Shown here: in pieces, positions 1 through 12,343 of the stretch
How the letters are laid out: each line of letters begins with the position of its first letter
Numbering within the stretch: the stretch's first letter is position 1
Source: Todiramphus chloris collaris
Taxonomy: Eukaryota > Chordata > Aves > Coraciiformes > Alcedinidae
Reading direction: 5' to 3'
Assembly: GCA_025345505.1 (NCBI GenBank)
Contig: JANVCC010000270.1
Coordinates: forward strand, 2,648,269-2,712,268
Length of the DNA stretch: 64,000 nt
Position numbers and translations under genes: made by a program
Notes under the pieces: generated by a model
The model's database searches: none
What the model saw: only the letters and a program-made list of their open reading frames with translations
What the model was told of the DNA's origin: nothing

Positions 1-251
1 TGCTAATGGTCCAGTTGAGCCAGTTGGTATTTTAGTAAGGCAGTGTCAGGGTGCTGCATGCTTACAGACATCACCTTGAGCATTGTAGAGCTGCCGACTG
101 CTCCAGACTCCTCAAGAACCATCTCTTTCCTGTCTAGGAGTAAACAGCTGCCTGCTTTTCCTGCCTAGGTGAAAGCCCTGCTTTGGAATCAATAATCAGC
201 AATAGTGTTGGAGATTGCTACTTAAAGTGGAGTGGGGAGACAGGTCTTGAT

Positions 252-364
252 TTAACCAAACAGCCAAGTAACAAACCAAAGCAAACAACAGCCAAGTAAC
301 AAACCNNNNNNNNNNTAACAAACCAAAGCAAACAACAGCCAAGTAACAAACCAAAGCAAACAGC
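252..364. repeat. 28-bp minisatellite, interrupted by gap
   Basis: Head-to-tail copies of a 28-bp A/C-rich unit beginning AGCCAAGTAACAAACC. One full copy lies at 262-289, a second starts at 290 and runs into the N gap, and after the gap there is a partial copy (316-336) followed by a nearly complete copy (337-364) whose end differs. A degenerate half copy precedes 262. Open frames through this tract are low-complexity artefacts. Confidence 0.9.
306..315. other. Assembly gap of 10 N
   Basis: Ten ambiguous bases lie inside the minisatellite. The same 9 bases (TAACAAACC) end the left flank and begin the right flank, so the true array length here is unresolved and the N count is a placeholder. 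Confidence 0.98.
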
Positions 365-366
365 CC

Positions 367-3300
367 CTCTGCCCTGCAAACCCCAAGACACTGCTCCCCC
401 ACAATTGTGTAAGCTTAATTGTAACACTGATAGAAGTATAAAATGTTTATTATGTAGATAATTCAATGGATGAAGAATGTGGGTCAGAAAATACCTCTAA
501 GCATGTTATTTCCATAGTATTGTACTTTTGTGGCAATGTATTTTTGGAAATTGCACACATTTGTGTAATAAGTATCTTTTTCCCATTAGGAAGAAAGTCT
601 CCTAATTATTCTTGAATCTTATTTATATTATTACTACTGTACCATCTAGATTCTTCAATACAGGGCTCGAGTTTTGCTTCAGTTTGTATAAACTTAAAGT
701 AAATAAATCTCTCCAACCAGAGGAGTTTATAAAGTGAAGTAACTGAGGGGCGAAAATAGAATTAAATTCTAATTCATACACAGTCTGTTTGGTATCATAC
801 CCTTTCTCTGGGGTCACTATTTGGGTGTGCTCTACTGCAGAGGGGGAGAGTACAAGGCTATGATCCATCCCTTTCCAGAGTCCGGCAATTAGCAACTGCT
901 AAGATGCATGTGGACAGCTAGGGCTGACCTGGCACAAGGAGAAGCATTAATATCTCACCACAGATATCTGATGAGCTTTCCAGAAGATATGGAAGTGTTG
1001 ATCTCCATTGCTCCTCAGAACAGCAACATCCTTGGTCTGTCAAGTGTTTCTTCTGAGTCTTCAGGTTTATTGTTGGGCTTTCATACTCTGTCATATTGGT
1101 ATTTTTTCAATTGAGCTCTTATTATTACTATTTCAGCTCTTATTACTTTTTCAGCAGTTTAGGTTTAGTTTGTTTTCCCTTGTCCTTTCCTGTGTGGCTT
1201 TAGCTTACATAGTTCTTTCACAATGTAGTAAACCTGAATAAAAATTATGCAGTCTGCTGCTTAACACCTGGCCTTGACTCAGAGATAGCTGAGCCCCTGA
1301 GCTGTGGATTACACTGGGAATTTTATTGCTTCAAGAAATACCCAGTTAAGGGGTATGGGAAGATCCTTCAGCGTGCTGATGAGCATTACAGCTCTTAGCT
1401 TGGGAAATGTGACTTTAAGAATCAAGCAAACAGAAACCAACCTTTCCACACGGTTTGGTAAATAGCTGGAAGGATACGATTTGTATATAAACCTTTGGGC
1501 AGAGAGCACAGCTGTCTCTTCGGAAGTTGGCTTTATCAGCATTATTGGTGTTGCATTGATTGATTTTATTAGGATTAAGTACATTGGTAAACTTTTCTCC
1601 TTCCAAAGCATTGGCTTTTTGAAATGGGGTAAGATACAGTGTATCCAGAGTCTGTCTAAAATGTTGACAGAGACAGTTTTCTGACATAACTAATGCATCT
1701 GACAAAGATAAACTGATAGCTAGAAACTTATCTTCCCTGTCCTAAAAGTTCTCATGTCCTATGTGACTTCATTGCCTCCCTTGGAAATCCCTATGGATGC
1801 ATCCCAACACTTAGCTACACAGGGATGCTGCCCAACTTTGGGCTCAACTTGTTACATAGGCATTCAGGAGAGGACAGTAGAAAACCTGTTTCAAGCTCTA
1901 GAAGAGAGCAAGAAATTGGGAAAACCATAGTAGGATCATAAAAAGATTTGGATATGATTTATATTAAATTCTGAATGTTCTATTTTATAATTTCACTTGC
2001 ATCATATTTAGCAACTGTGTTGCTCCTGTAGGCATTAAGTAATTAAAACAGAATTACATTCCTTTGAGTGCTTATTGAGTCATCGTGGGTGCTTAATTTT
2101 TTTATTTCGCTTTTGTTAGCAACTCATGCACTAAATAGAGGGGAAAAGTTTACTGCTTTTGCATGGAATTGCTAATTCCACAGTCTGTGAGTACCCATTA
2201 CACCATGAAGCAAAGAATAAAATTTCTTTCAACCTCTACAAAAAATGAATACATTATTTTTTTTTTGAAAAATCACCACAATTTTTGCCCCTTAATTTTT
2301 GACTGGAAATAATAATTGCAATAAAAGAGCATACTGTCTCCGGATACGCTGAAATGTCAGACTGTTTACTGCCATGGTAGACACGTATAAAGAAACCAGT
2401 TTTGCTTTACTGAGCAAGCCACCAAGAACATTTTGATTATGAATATGTAAGCATCATTTATACGTGGGGTGACTGACTTTGTCCCTATATGTCAAATCTG
2501 TACAGATTAAGAGTGTGATGTAAATGTCAATATGAATCCAGGTATGACAGCTCTATTTATTTCGAAACATGATGTACAGTATGGTGCCTGTTTCTGTAAC
2601 CAAGTGTGCCTGAAAATTAGGTGTGTCATGTGCATTCATTTAAAGAAACAGCCTACAGTCTGCTAAAGACATCACAGAAAGAAAAATGTCCTTTTCAAGA
2701 AGGGAATTTGTTACTTGGCTATTTTAATGTGAATTGTTTCTTCTTTGCAGCGTGTCTTACTATGTCTTTGGTAGCCAACCTGATTACCCCATATCATAAA
2801 AATTTAGTACCTTTCTACTGCAGTAGTTACTGGGTTATTGTTCATTTTGAAGGTATAATCAAGTCCATAAATTGCTAACTCTGCTGCTGAACTTAGGCCA
2901 ATAATCTGAAGTCTTTTTTTTTTGTTCCCCCATGGTCCATCTTGCAAGCTTTTTTCCTTTGCTAAGCAGTTTAAACTGAGATTTACAAGTAAGTAGCATT
3001 ATAACATGCTCATTAGTCTTAGTTTATTACAGCTGTATTCCAGTTGCTGGGTTATGTTGAAGGTGTGTATTTCCTGGGGGTTTTGGTGGCTTTTTTTTTT
3101 TTAAACTCTCTTTCTGAACCTACACAGCATTATCGTTTGGGGTAATCCAGCCAAGTCTGCCAAAGCCTTCCGCGTGTTCTTTGCAGACCCCAATCACTTT
3201 GCAGCATGGTTAGCTTGCAATGTAGTTGGGCTCCGTTAATTATCTTGTTTAGTGATAGCTGGGTCAGTAGCATTATTAATGGTGTGTGAGAAAGATGGAA

Positions 3301-4810
3301 GTTACTTTGGGCACAAAAGCTGGTGGCAAAAAAAATCTTCCCTGGGCAAGAACCAGCAGGGTTCACTGTAAAGGATTAAAGGTAGTGTTGAGCAATTTTT
3401 GTTTGGATAGAAACTAGTGTCCTTTAGTTCCTGGGTACCTCATGCATTTAATTTTGAAAATCAATCCATTCTTTTTTCATCTTTACTGCCATTCAGCCAT
3501 CCTGAAACCATGCAGTGCTACAGTTGTGTTGGAAGAGCATCTGGTTGCATGAAAATACTCATTTCATGGTCCTTTGCTTGTAGGATATTATGCTTCAGCT
3601 ATCTTAAAGGCCACTCCTTATGGGAAGGAGCTCGAAGTCTGCTAGTTTTGAACCTCCCTATCAGGAACTCTTTGATTTTTCACTCGCCAGCACAATTGTT
3701 TCAGAATTTACTAACCAGAATCATTGCTTTTGGCTGAGGGATCTGGACATATTTCAGTGAGTCTTCCAAAACCAAAAGATTTTTTTTTCTTAAATTGAAA
3801 CAAAGTTCCCTGCTGTCATTTTCCCTGGGGTTTATCAGTCTCTTGATGTTCAGTGCTTTAGATGCTGGAGTATCCATGTAGATGTTTAAATTCCACGACT
3901 ACAAAACCGGAGGACGTAGCAGTTCAGTTTCAGGTGTGGTGGCAGGCATGACCTTAAGCAATGAAAGTGATGGTTCGTGACTTAGATGGTTCCCATCCTT
4001 TCATTAGGAAGGAGTGAAAACCATTCTGTTTGTTTCCTGAAGTGAAAATGTCTTCTCCAGAGAAATGTGGTCTTTTAGTCCAGTAACACTTTGAACTAGT
4101 ACAGTGTTTGATGATTTCTGATGATGACGTAAGCTTTCACAAATAGCCTTTCAACACCGTGCTGATCGGTTTTATTCTAGATCCTGTTTGTTGGTGAGAA
4201 AACTGAAGTGAGTGAAGCCTTTATAACACAGTGACCAGAAGTACTTGTACTGTTAGAGCTCATTAATTCCTTTCACAGCCCAGTAATCACTGCCCCAGAA
4301 TGCTTCAGCTTTTAGGAGAGTTTGTACTTCATTTTGTAATCTGAAATGTAGGCTGATTCCTTTTTTTTTTTTTGGTTTGTCTCTCTTATCAAGATTTTGC
4401 TGGCTCGGTGCATTTGTCACTTTTTTATTCACTCATATATGTATGTTTCTGTTCAGTGAAAATTATTTTAGAAATCTTTAGGCATTTAGGACAGTAAGGG
4501 GAAAAAATTCATTCAACCTGATTTTAGTTGAATGAAAGTCAGAAGTTAAGGGATTCAGGATTAGGAAGGCTTCTCATTGTGGATGTGAACAGGAACAGTA
4601 TTACGGGTTAAATACATTTTCCTCCTAGTAGCTTGTGGGTTGAAGTGTCTCTTTCATAAATGGAAAATGAAGCCCACGGATTAAGTCACAAGCTTTAAGG
4701 AACAAAAATATAACCAAACTACTAAACAAGTTGTACGCAGAGGTATCAGTTTTGGTAATGTTTGTTGAGGAGCAAAGCGTTTCCCACCAAACTGAAAGAG
4801 TCTGAAAAAT
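367..4810. other. Noncoding stretch, no gene recognised
   Basis: AT-rich DNA with stops in all frames. Open frames reach only about 106 codons (3417-3737) and none resembles a known protein. Contains short T runs (near 2257, 2915, 3091, 3780, 4362), an imperfect duplication around 1113-1160 built on AGCTCTTATTA, a perfect AP-1-type TGAGTCAT near 2077, and one exon-like block (2751-2852) listed separately. I see no convincing repeat element. Confidence 0.6.
2751..2852 (+). other. Exon-like block with splice-site consensus (weak)
   Basis: A pyrimidine-rich acceptor (TTGTTTCTTCTTTGCAG) ends at 2750, and a donor-like GAAG/GTATAA follows 2852. The 102-bp block is open in one frame only, encoding a stretch that starts CLTMSLVANL, and resembles no family I know. 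The acceptor is good and the donor mediocre. Canonical-looking pairs like this arise by chance in a window of this size. Confidence 0.12.
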
Positions 4811-4814
4811 CTTT

Positions 4815-4853
4815 GGTCTTGCCTTCCACCCCTACCATTCTGTGATTCTCGTG
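4815..4853 (+). repeat. CR1 LINE 3'-tail fragment
   Basis: The segment contains CCACCCCTACCATTCTGTG followed by ATTCT, close to the terminal part of avian CR1 elements (consensus ends in CCAACCCCTACCATTCTGTG plus short ATTCTGTG repeats). Only about 40 bp is recognisable. The DNA upstream does not resemble the rest of the CR1 3' region, so this is a severely truncated or diverged copy on the plus strand. Confidence 0.6.
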
Positions 4854-7549
4854 TGCTGAAATGCCATTAGGCTCAGCAAATATTGCCTGAATTTAATATT
4901 CTTTGGCAAAACTATTTTTCATTTCAAGCGATTGGATTATCAGTGTAAGGTTACTAAAAATGATGAGGTGTTTTTACCTGGCACTGAACTGGAAGAGTGG
5001 GAGCAGGACAAATGGCTTCTGTATCCCTCTGCACGTGATGCTTGGCAGTCTGCTTGGACTTCTGCTGGATTTCATTTTGATGTGCTTGAGCCTTGCTCTG
5101 CAGATCTGGAGCGGTATGACTTGGTTCAGTTTTGCTGCAAGGACTACTTTTTTTGTGAAAGTACTTTTAAAATCTGTTCCGTGCTGCACATTTTGATTCC
5201 ATGTTTTCTTGGGTATTAGATTTGGATGCGTGATTTGTTTCTCAGAGTCAGGAAGCGACTAAGCTAATAGCAGCTTTGGATGTTTCTCCAGTATCGCTTG
5301 TTCACTGAGGTGCTTTGGATATTTGGCTGGTTGAACAAAAGGGACAGAAAGACAGGGATGCATTTTTCCATGCCCTGAAGAGATGCTCCGAGAGGCAGCC
5401 TTTGTGTATTTTGTGGTGGTAACTAGAAGTGGATATAACACTGACAGACACAAGATATTTTGCTGTGTGTATGTCATGAACATCTAAGAGCTTGTGGACA
5501 ATCTTGACGGAGCAGAGAAGGGTTACTCCTAGGTTATGTTCATAATGTAATCTCTTTGTTATATAAACATGTCCAGTCCACAGCTTTCCAAAAACATTCA
5601 GCTCCTGCTATTGTTGACCTGCTGAATGGAATTTGAGGAGGAGAAATACATTCACCATGTCTGTTTATGAAATTAGTTTCATTTTATAGCCCTTTCTACT
5701 GTTAGTAAACTCTCTGCATAAATATAAACACACTTTCACAAAGTCCAAGTACTATTTGCAGAAATGTCAGCTGCAGATTTTTTAGTGTCAGTTTGTTAGA
5801 GGAGAGGGTGGACTGCGAGAGCTGTAGTAGTACTTACTCTAGGCTCTCTTAAAATTAGATACACCAGGAGTTCTTTCTGCTTAAACTAAAACTGTGTTCA
5901 GATTCTGAGAGTCTGAAGCGCTAGGGGCTGGACTGGGGAGATTTGTAAAGCAAGAGCAAGTGGTGTCTCCAGGATGGTGGCTGAACATGACCATTAAAAA
6001 AGATGACTTACAAGATGACTCCTGTGCCCTTCCTCTCAGGGTAACGACTGGCTAGGAAATGCACTCTTAGCAAATTCTGTTGGCAGCAGCAAGGAGATGT
6101 TGTATGCTTGAATTTCTCAACCTGATTTTGATTGCTGGATGGATTCAAGTATGCTGGAAAGGATGATAATTAAATTTTCCTTCCAAAGTAGGAATTCCTG
6201 GATAGCAATAGTACATTTTAAAACCTTTAAGCTTGCATATTGGCTTTGTAATTCTAGTTATTTCTAATATGATAAGGATTCATTAGACCTTCTTTAAAGG
6301 ATGTTTTACTTGTGCTCAGTTCATACCGTGATGCTACAACCACTTGCTGAGGTGGTCTTGAGTTTTCATTGCACTGTTACATGTTCTGAGGTAATAGTGA
6401 ACAAGTTTTTTTATGAGGAAGGCAGCCTTAGTAATAGAAAATACTTGTAAAGTTATAAAATACCGAGTGTGAGCCCACTCTGAATGTAATTTGTCTTTGT
6501 GGGTCACTTTAAGTGTGCATGTCCATGCATGTTTTTTTCTTTTATAGCAGGCCTCACTGGTGTCACATCTGATTGTGAATGATGTGTGTGTAAGAGGACT
6601 GTGCCCAGTAGACATCATCTACTCCTAGACTGTGCCCGTCACTTCTATAAGGAGTGGTTTAAGGAAAATTTTTGTCTTGTGGAAGGAGAAAAACCAAGCC
6701 AATAAATTGCATACTCCTGTGTGACAGCAGTACAATGTATGACTTTCACCGCTTCTTTCTTGCCTAGCATGTTACTAAAGACATTTAGGTCAAAGCAACC
6801 TTGTTAGACTTGGTATAGGTTATTTCTTGCATGGTACAGTCCTCCCATATGGCTGTGTCAGTTCCAACAGTGCAGATACCTGCAGCTGCTTGTTGCTAGA
6901 AGTGCCAGCATAGCTTCACAGGCAGCTGACACCAAGGAAACCAGATTAAACAGTAAGGTGTGATGCAGGCATATGTGTAACTGTAACATGGTACATAGGT
7001 CTTCCATCCCTTTTTGAGCATTAATTGCCCCGGAAGACTCTCTATGTTCTAGCAGAAGGATGGGAGCTGAGAACATTTATAGAAATTAATGCCATGTGGT
7101 TAGCCAGCACAAGGACCCTAAGAACTTAAAAAGTATGAATAAATGTAGTCCAATTACAGACTAATGCAGGTAATGGGTTTATGGTACTTCGAGGGCTGGA
7201 TCTGTTCCCTGACAGCCTGCAGACATTAGGGGCCCCTCATGACCAGCCTGCAATGTAGGCATTATGGAGTGATTTTTACTTTACTGCCTTTTCCATCAGA
7301 TCATCCCCTTTCTTTCACACACAAGGTTAATTCACTTCTTGATCACATTATTTCCTCGCTGCTCTTTGACAATATAAAAATTCTGAGTGGACAGCTCAAT
7401 CCCTCTTCCATCTCAGATTTGATTGTTATGGTATTGCCTGGCGTCCCTCAGAGGCCTCCAGCAGCCTTTGCTGCACTTTATGACACTTAAATGGCTGGGC
7501 TACAATTTCTCCATCTATTCACGAAATGCTGTTAATAACTCATTTCCAA
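4854..7549. other. Noncoding stretch, no gene recognised
   Basis: No known protein. One block (4929-5216) has a long open frame after an acceptor-like site and is discussed in the findings. A FOX-like AT-rich patch lies near 5715-5740. The rest is ordinary AT-rich DNA with open frames below 100 codons. Confidence 0.55.
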
Positions 7550-7910
7550 AGAGGCCCTTCTTTATGTCTTGGCATTAAAGGATTTTTTATTAGGTGCCAG
7601 GATAGGTGACACACAGCCCCAGTAACCAAAGAGTTAATTAATCTGTTGAAATTTATTGCCTTTTATACTGCACTCAGTGTGACAGTCCCTAAGAGAAACA
7701 GATACTATATTTACAACCGAGCTGAAATATTCAGTAATATAGTCTGCATACTGCCCCACTCCATCAGTGTATGCCTTTTGCTGGAGTACCCATTAATCAA
7801 CTAAGATGGATTTGTGTAATCTGTCTTCTTTCTTATTCTGAGATTCCAATAAATATTGAAATAATAATTTATTGATTACTCTGCAATATAAATGTGTAGT
7901 AAAGGCACCC
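7550..7910. promoter_or_regulatory. Candidate conserved noncoding / enhancer-like block
   Basis: About 360 bp of AT-rich, non-repetitive, CpG-poor sequence with clustered homeodomain cores: TTAATTAA at 7634-7641, CATTAATCAA at 7791-7800 and ATTGATTA at 7871-7878. No frame stays open, no repeat family is recognisable, and the texture is like deeply conserved vertebrate noncoding elements. Conservation itself cannot be tested here, so the call rests on composition and motif density only. Confidence 0.3.
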
Positions 7911-10900
7911 AGGATATTTGCATGGTAATGCATTTCAAAGCAGTTGGCAGCTCTGTAGGTATGAGGAAGAGAAGGATTGTAAGGTGGTTAAGAGTGATGG
8001 AATTTCTTTGGAATGCAGAACACCAAGTTCAGAGTTAGCAGGATGTGGTGGTCCTCCGAGGTCAGCTTTGAGCTTGGTGAGGTGTAAGCTGTAACAGGGT
8101 TACAGTTGTTCTCTCAAATCCCTGCACGAAGGATGAGGCTGTTGTGTTATCTCTCTTCAGGTAACAATAACTGGAGGGGCGTTTGTTTGGTTTTGTAAAC
8201 AAAAGTCTTTTCAAGTGAGGCATTTATCAGAAGATACTGGTTTTGTTCTTCTGGGAACCAGCAGCGTGGGCTGCCCGCTCTGTTGAAGTCCTGCTGTAAA
8301 AGCTGTACATGACCCGGTGGGGCAGCTTAGTTGATGTAACTCTCCTGGAAGGTGAAATACGGAAGGCTTTGTCAAGAGAGGGATTATGACAGTTTCTGGA
8401 ATAAATTAGAGAGTTTCTGGGGAAGCTATAATTCATACCAGCCTTTCTTTAGCCAGCGGGATGCAGAATGCCATGTATTTTCTCTAGCACCAAGACCCAA
8501 GGTTTCCACGTGCCGAACTTTGTATTAGGGCCTGTCACAGAGTATTTTTTGTTGTGTCTGCTGTCTTCCTGGGCTGGTTTCTCCCTACCTCATTTGTCTT
8601 GTTTATCACTTTAGTGGTGGATAAAGGCCGTGGCAGAAACCCAGAGCAGCTCTGGGTAACCGTTGAAATGTCATGTACAAGTAGAGCACTTTGCATTCAT
8701 TTACAGAGCAAATCTTTGTTCTTTATGACCTCGTGTGGTACGTGGGACTAAATAGGACTAAAACTGTGATAAATTTTAGTTCTGTTTTCTAAGAGCTGCT
8801 GCATTGAAAAGTTAAGGATGGACAGTCTACTTGCAGTATTACCTGCTGAATATTGCATGACCCTGGTCAGGTGCTCACAATTTACTTCTTTACACTTTCT
8901 CTTCTCATATTCTTCATTTCTTTCCGATGGCAAGAGCTAGAAGCAGCCTTTCGATTGGCAGCAAGGCAGTGGTAATTCTGCTGGAGAAAGTTGCAAGAGA
9001 AAAGCTGGGTGAGAGTTTTGATCCCTCTTGCAGAGATGTTCTTTTACTCCCATTAGGATTTTTGTCCTTCCTTTGTAAAAGCTTCTGCCTTTTGCAGATG
9101 ATGGAGTATTAATTAGATAAGAGGATTTCCTGTGTACCATGTAGGAAAAAACCAGATCATTGTCCTTTCTTTGAGAATGCCTACGAGGAACAAAAATCTG
9201 CTCTGGCAAATCTTTGTCGCGAAGGAATTAGAAGAACCAGTCAGTATGTCTGATGACTGGCACTTCAGCTTTCTAGTGTGGCCTAAATTTGTTTTAAAGT
9301 TTGAGTGTCCTGTTTAGGAGACTATAGTTATTTATCTCAAAACCAGAAAGGGATCAATTTTCACAGAACTAACACAGAAATATAGAACAAAGTAGCTTAT
9401 TAAGAGATTATTTTTGATTATCAGCATGACTCTGTGTAACGTATGAGCTATTTATTTTTGCTTATATCTTATGTTGTAAATACAAGGTTTTTCTCTCTCA
9501 CAGGTGTATAGAGAATCGCTCTTAGAGACTTTCAGTGGTAGGATAAACATACCTATTTTACCCTGAAGATTCAAAGGAAAAAATTCATTGGTACTTATTT
9601 TTTCTACATCCCAAATAGGCTACCAAGACTGGAACATTTAGACTTTGTAACTTGTGAAAAACTTGAACCTGTTTCTGGGTGCTGTGAGCTCTACTGTCCC
9701 AATAACTTGCTACTAACCAGTATTATCTGCCTGGTATCTGGTGTAGCATGTTCTCATGCGTGAAGACCGTGATCCTGAGTGGAACTTTGGGGGTTAATTG
9801 TTAACTTGCAAAGTGCAGGAGCCCTTAGTTGAATTCAGCCCCAAGTGGTTGATGCAACCCATCTCAAGTCTCCATAACAATTTTTCATTGTTTTAGGTAA
9901 CTGCTTGTGATCAGAATAACTGAAGTAGAGATAAAACCGTGCTGCACAGGATTTGTTTCCTAGTGCCTTACTGATGAGGTTAACCAGGCGGTGCAGTGTA
10001 ATCATCTCGGCAGTACCATAGATCATCACAACCCCAACCAAAACAAAAGGACAATAATGGAGGAGGAGGGTGGATTTCCTGCCAGTTTTCTTTTGTACAT
10101 AAATTGAAAAAGACTCAAAACCTACAGAAAGACAACCTTTTAAACCTGAACAAATTCAGTGCCATTATTTCCTGTATTTCTGCCTATAGCACAGTTTCCC
10201 AAGGAAGTCTAAACCTGTTGGTTGCACTTTTTCCTTTAATGGAATTTCAGCTGTTGTGAATTTGATACCAATTTCCAGGAGTGCGTATTCCGTTCCATAA
10301 TTCATGCCGTTAAGCATCTTAAGATCAAATACAGAGGTTTAAAATATAAACTACTTAATTTTTATTTGTTTTATACCACATTGCTTTGAGTGATCGGGAG
10401 TCAGCTATTGTAGCAGGATCACAGAATGAAGCTGTTTTGCAGCCTGATCTGGCTGATAAACCACAATTATATAATGTTATAATTATAGAATGCCTTTTTT
10501 TTTTTCTTCAATTATTTGATCCCTGTTTTCAGGAGCAGGGACTTCAGTGACAGAGATTCTAGTGATAACAAAAATATGCCAGCATGGACCTAGGGTATCT
10601 AGTGATACCTCTCATTTGGAATATTATCAGTTGTTTCTTTAGTCAGTACCGTTCCCCGGGGCTGTGGAGTGATTACATGGGTTTGATATAAAAATGATTG
10701 CAGCATGCAGTATTGCAAGATGCACATCACTCAGGAACTGCTGCTTCAGTCACAAATTAAGTTGTATGTCACTTGACTGTGCTGATTGGATCTGATAGAC
10801 TTCGTGGTACATCGGACATGTCGCTGCTTCGGCTCAGTAGAGTGGGAATTTTGGTTGATGAAGCACTCTTCAGAATGCAAGATCAGGTCTGTTACCATAA

Positions 10901-11840
10901 CAGGAATGGAAACAAACCATAGCAAAGTATTGCCTGGGAAAAAGTGAGGCAGGTTGGCTGTTGGGAATGTGCTAGGGTTTGAGGAGTTGGAGCAGGAGTG
11001 TAGGAAAGTGTGAGTTGTGCAGCTGCAGATTGCCTTCTATTGTCATACTGATGATTTAGATTCTCAGAGAATTGACACGGGGTGTAGATTGGGTGATTTT
11101 GAGGCTGTTAGTGTAGGTGAGGAATTCCTTATGCTTCTAGCCTCTCTTTTGTGTTTGATTTGCTTTTGAGTCAGAATCATAGCTGTTAGAATGACTAAAA
11201 AGTTCTGTCAACATTATTAGGACATTGCAGGCAAGCCATCGCTATGAACAAACTGGTGGTCTGAGTGAGAGAGAAGCCTCTCTTATCAGGTATGTTAGAA
11301 AAATCATGTAGTTGAGCTGTCTGTATGTTGCAGATGCTCCTGAATAGATGATTGTATTTCTGGAAGTATTTCTCCAGTTTTATGCAGAGTTTTTGCAATT
11401 GTTGTTCCTGCTCAGATTAAAAGAATTTTTCATCATAACTTCAGAGGTTTGTATATCTTCTAATATTTTCAGCAGCTGCTATTGATTATTCAACTTGTGG
11501 CTGAGGAATCATTTTCTAACCAACTATTTTTGCAGAAAATTTACTGTTTCTATTTCCAGATGTGTCCCTAGATGACATTTTTATTTTTATTTACTTTTAG
11601 AGAAATTACAGTGTAGTAAGAACTGTTGTGGGTGATTGAACCCATCATTTAGGCACTGAAATAGTGCATACGTTCCGAGTGAGCATATTCAGGGAAAAGC
11701 TGTTCAGTGGCTTAAAGGTGATTTCTGCTTCACTCTACTTCAAATGCTTTCACAATAACCCTGAAAGAAATGAAGGTTATATATATATATATGTATAGAT
11801 CTTTAGTGTTAATGCCTGTGAAGTTTTTTAAATGGCTAGC
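7911..11840. other. Noncoding stretch, no gene recognised
   Basis: Open frames are at most about 90 codons and none is recognisable. It holds a T run near 10496-10505 and a short (TA)7 microsatellite at 11778-11792. A donor-like GTGAGG occurs at 11118 without a good acceptor upstream. I see no transposon. Confidence 0.6.
11778..11792. repeat. (TA)n microsatellite
   Basis: An uninterrupted TA dinucleotide run of 15 bp. Confidence 0.85.
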
Positions 11841-12343
11841 CATCCGGGGCCGTGTACAGCTCTGGTGGAAGGAAGCGTTACACCGTCCAACGGCAGCGGC
11901 AGCCGTACCCTCCTGTGCCAGGCCTGGCTATGGCCTCTGTCTATTTAGCCATATGATATTAATATCATTTGGATATTCCCAGAGGTTATGTTTTCTTACA
12001 AGCTCCATATGATGGTTGGCAACTCGTGACAGGTGCGTTCTGGCTCCCATATGTCTTATGCAAAACTGGAGGAAAAAATAGCCGTGCTTTTCACATCAAT
12101 ATGCCAAAATGTCAAGAGTCACCTCTCAGCGTAAAGACCCTCGGAAATACAAAGGAGAAGTGCTGGGCATCTTCCCTGGTAACCGCTGGGCTGCCTGAGC
12201 AGCTGTCTGCAGCAATACATCTGTCAGGCCTCGCGGAGCGTGGCGCAGCGCAGCGCTGTCACAGCTTGAACGTGGCACCTTCCTTCCCTGCCAGGCGCGG
12301 CTGGCACCAACGCCAGGTGACCAAAAACCCAGTCATGCTCGAG
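11841..12343 (+). promoter_or_regulatory. CpG-rich cluster ending in a splice donor; candidate promoter/first exon
   Basis: By eye this block has roughly 25 CpGs in 500 bp, far above its AT-rich flanks, and is densest around 12229-12315 (runs such as CGCGGAGCGTGGCGCAGCG). It ends at a canonical donor GAG/GTGAGT (GT at 12344). An open frame crosses it (11969-12508), but it has no recognisable domain and runs through the donor, so it is probably fortuitous. A small CpG island with a first exon would fit. A GC-rich ancient repeat or an enhancer is equally possible. No TATA box is placed. Confidence 0.25.
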
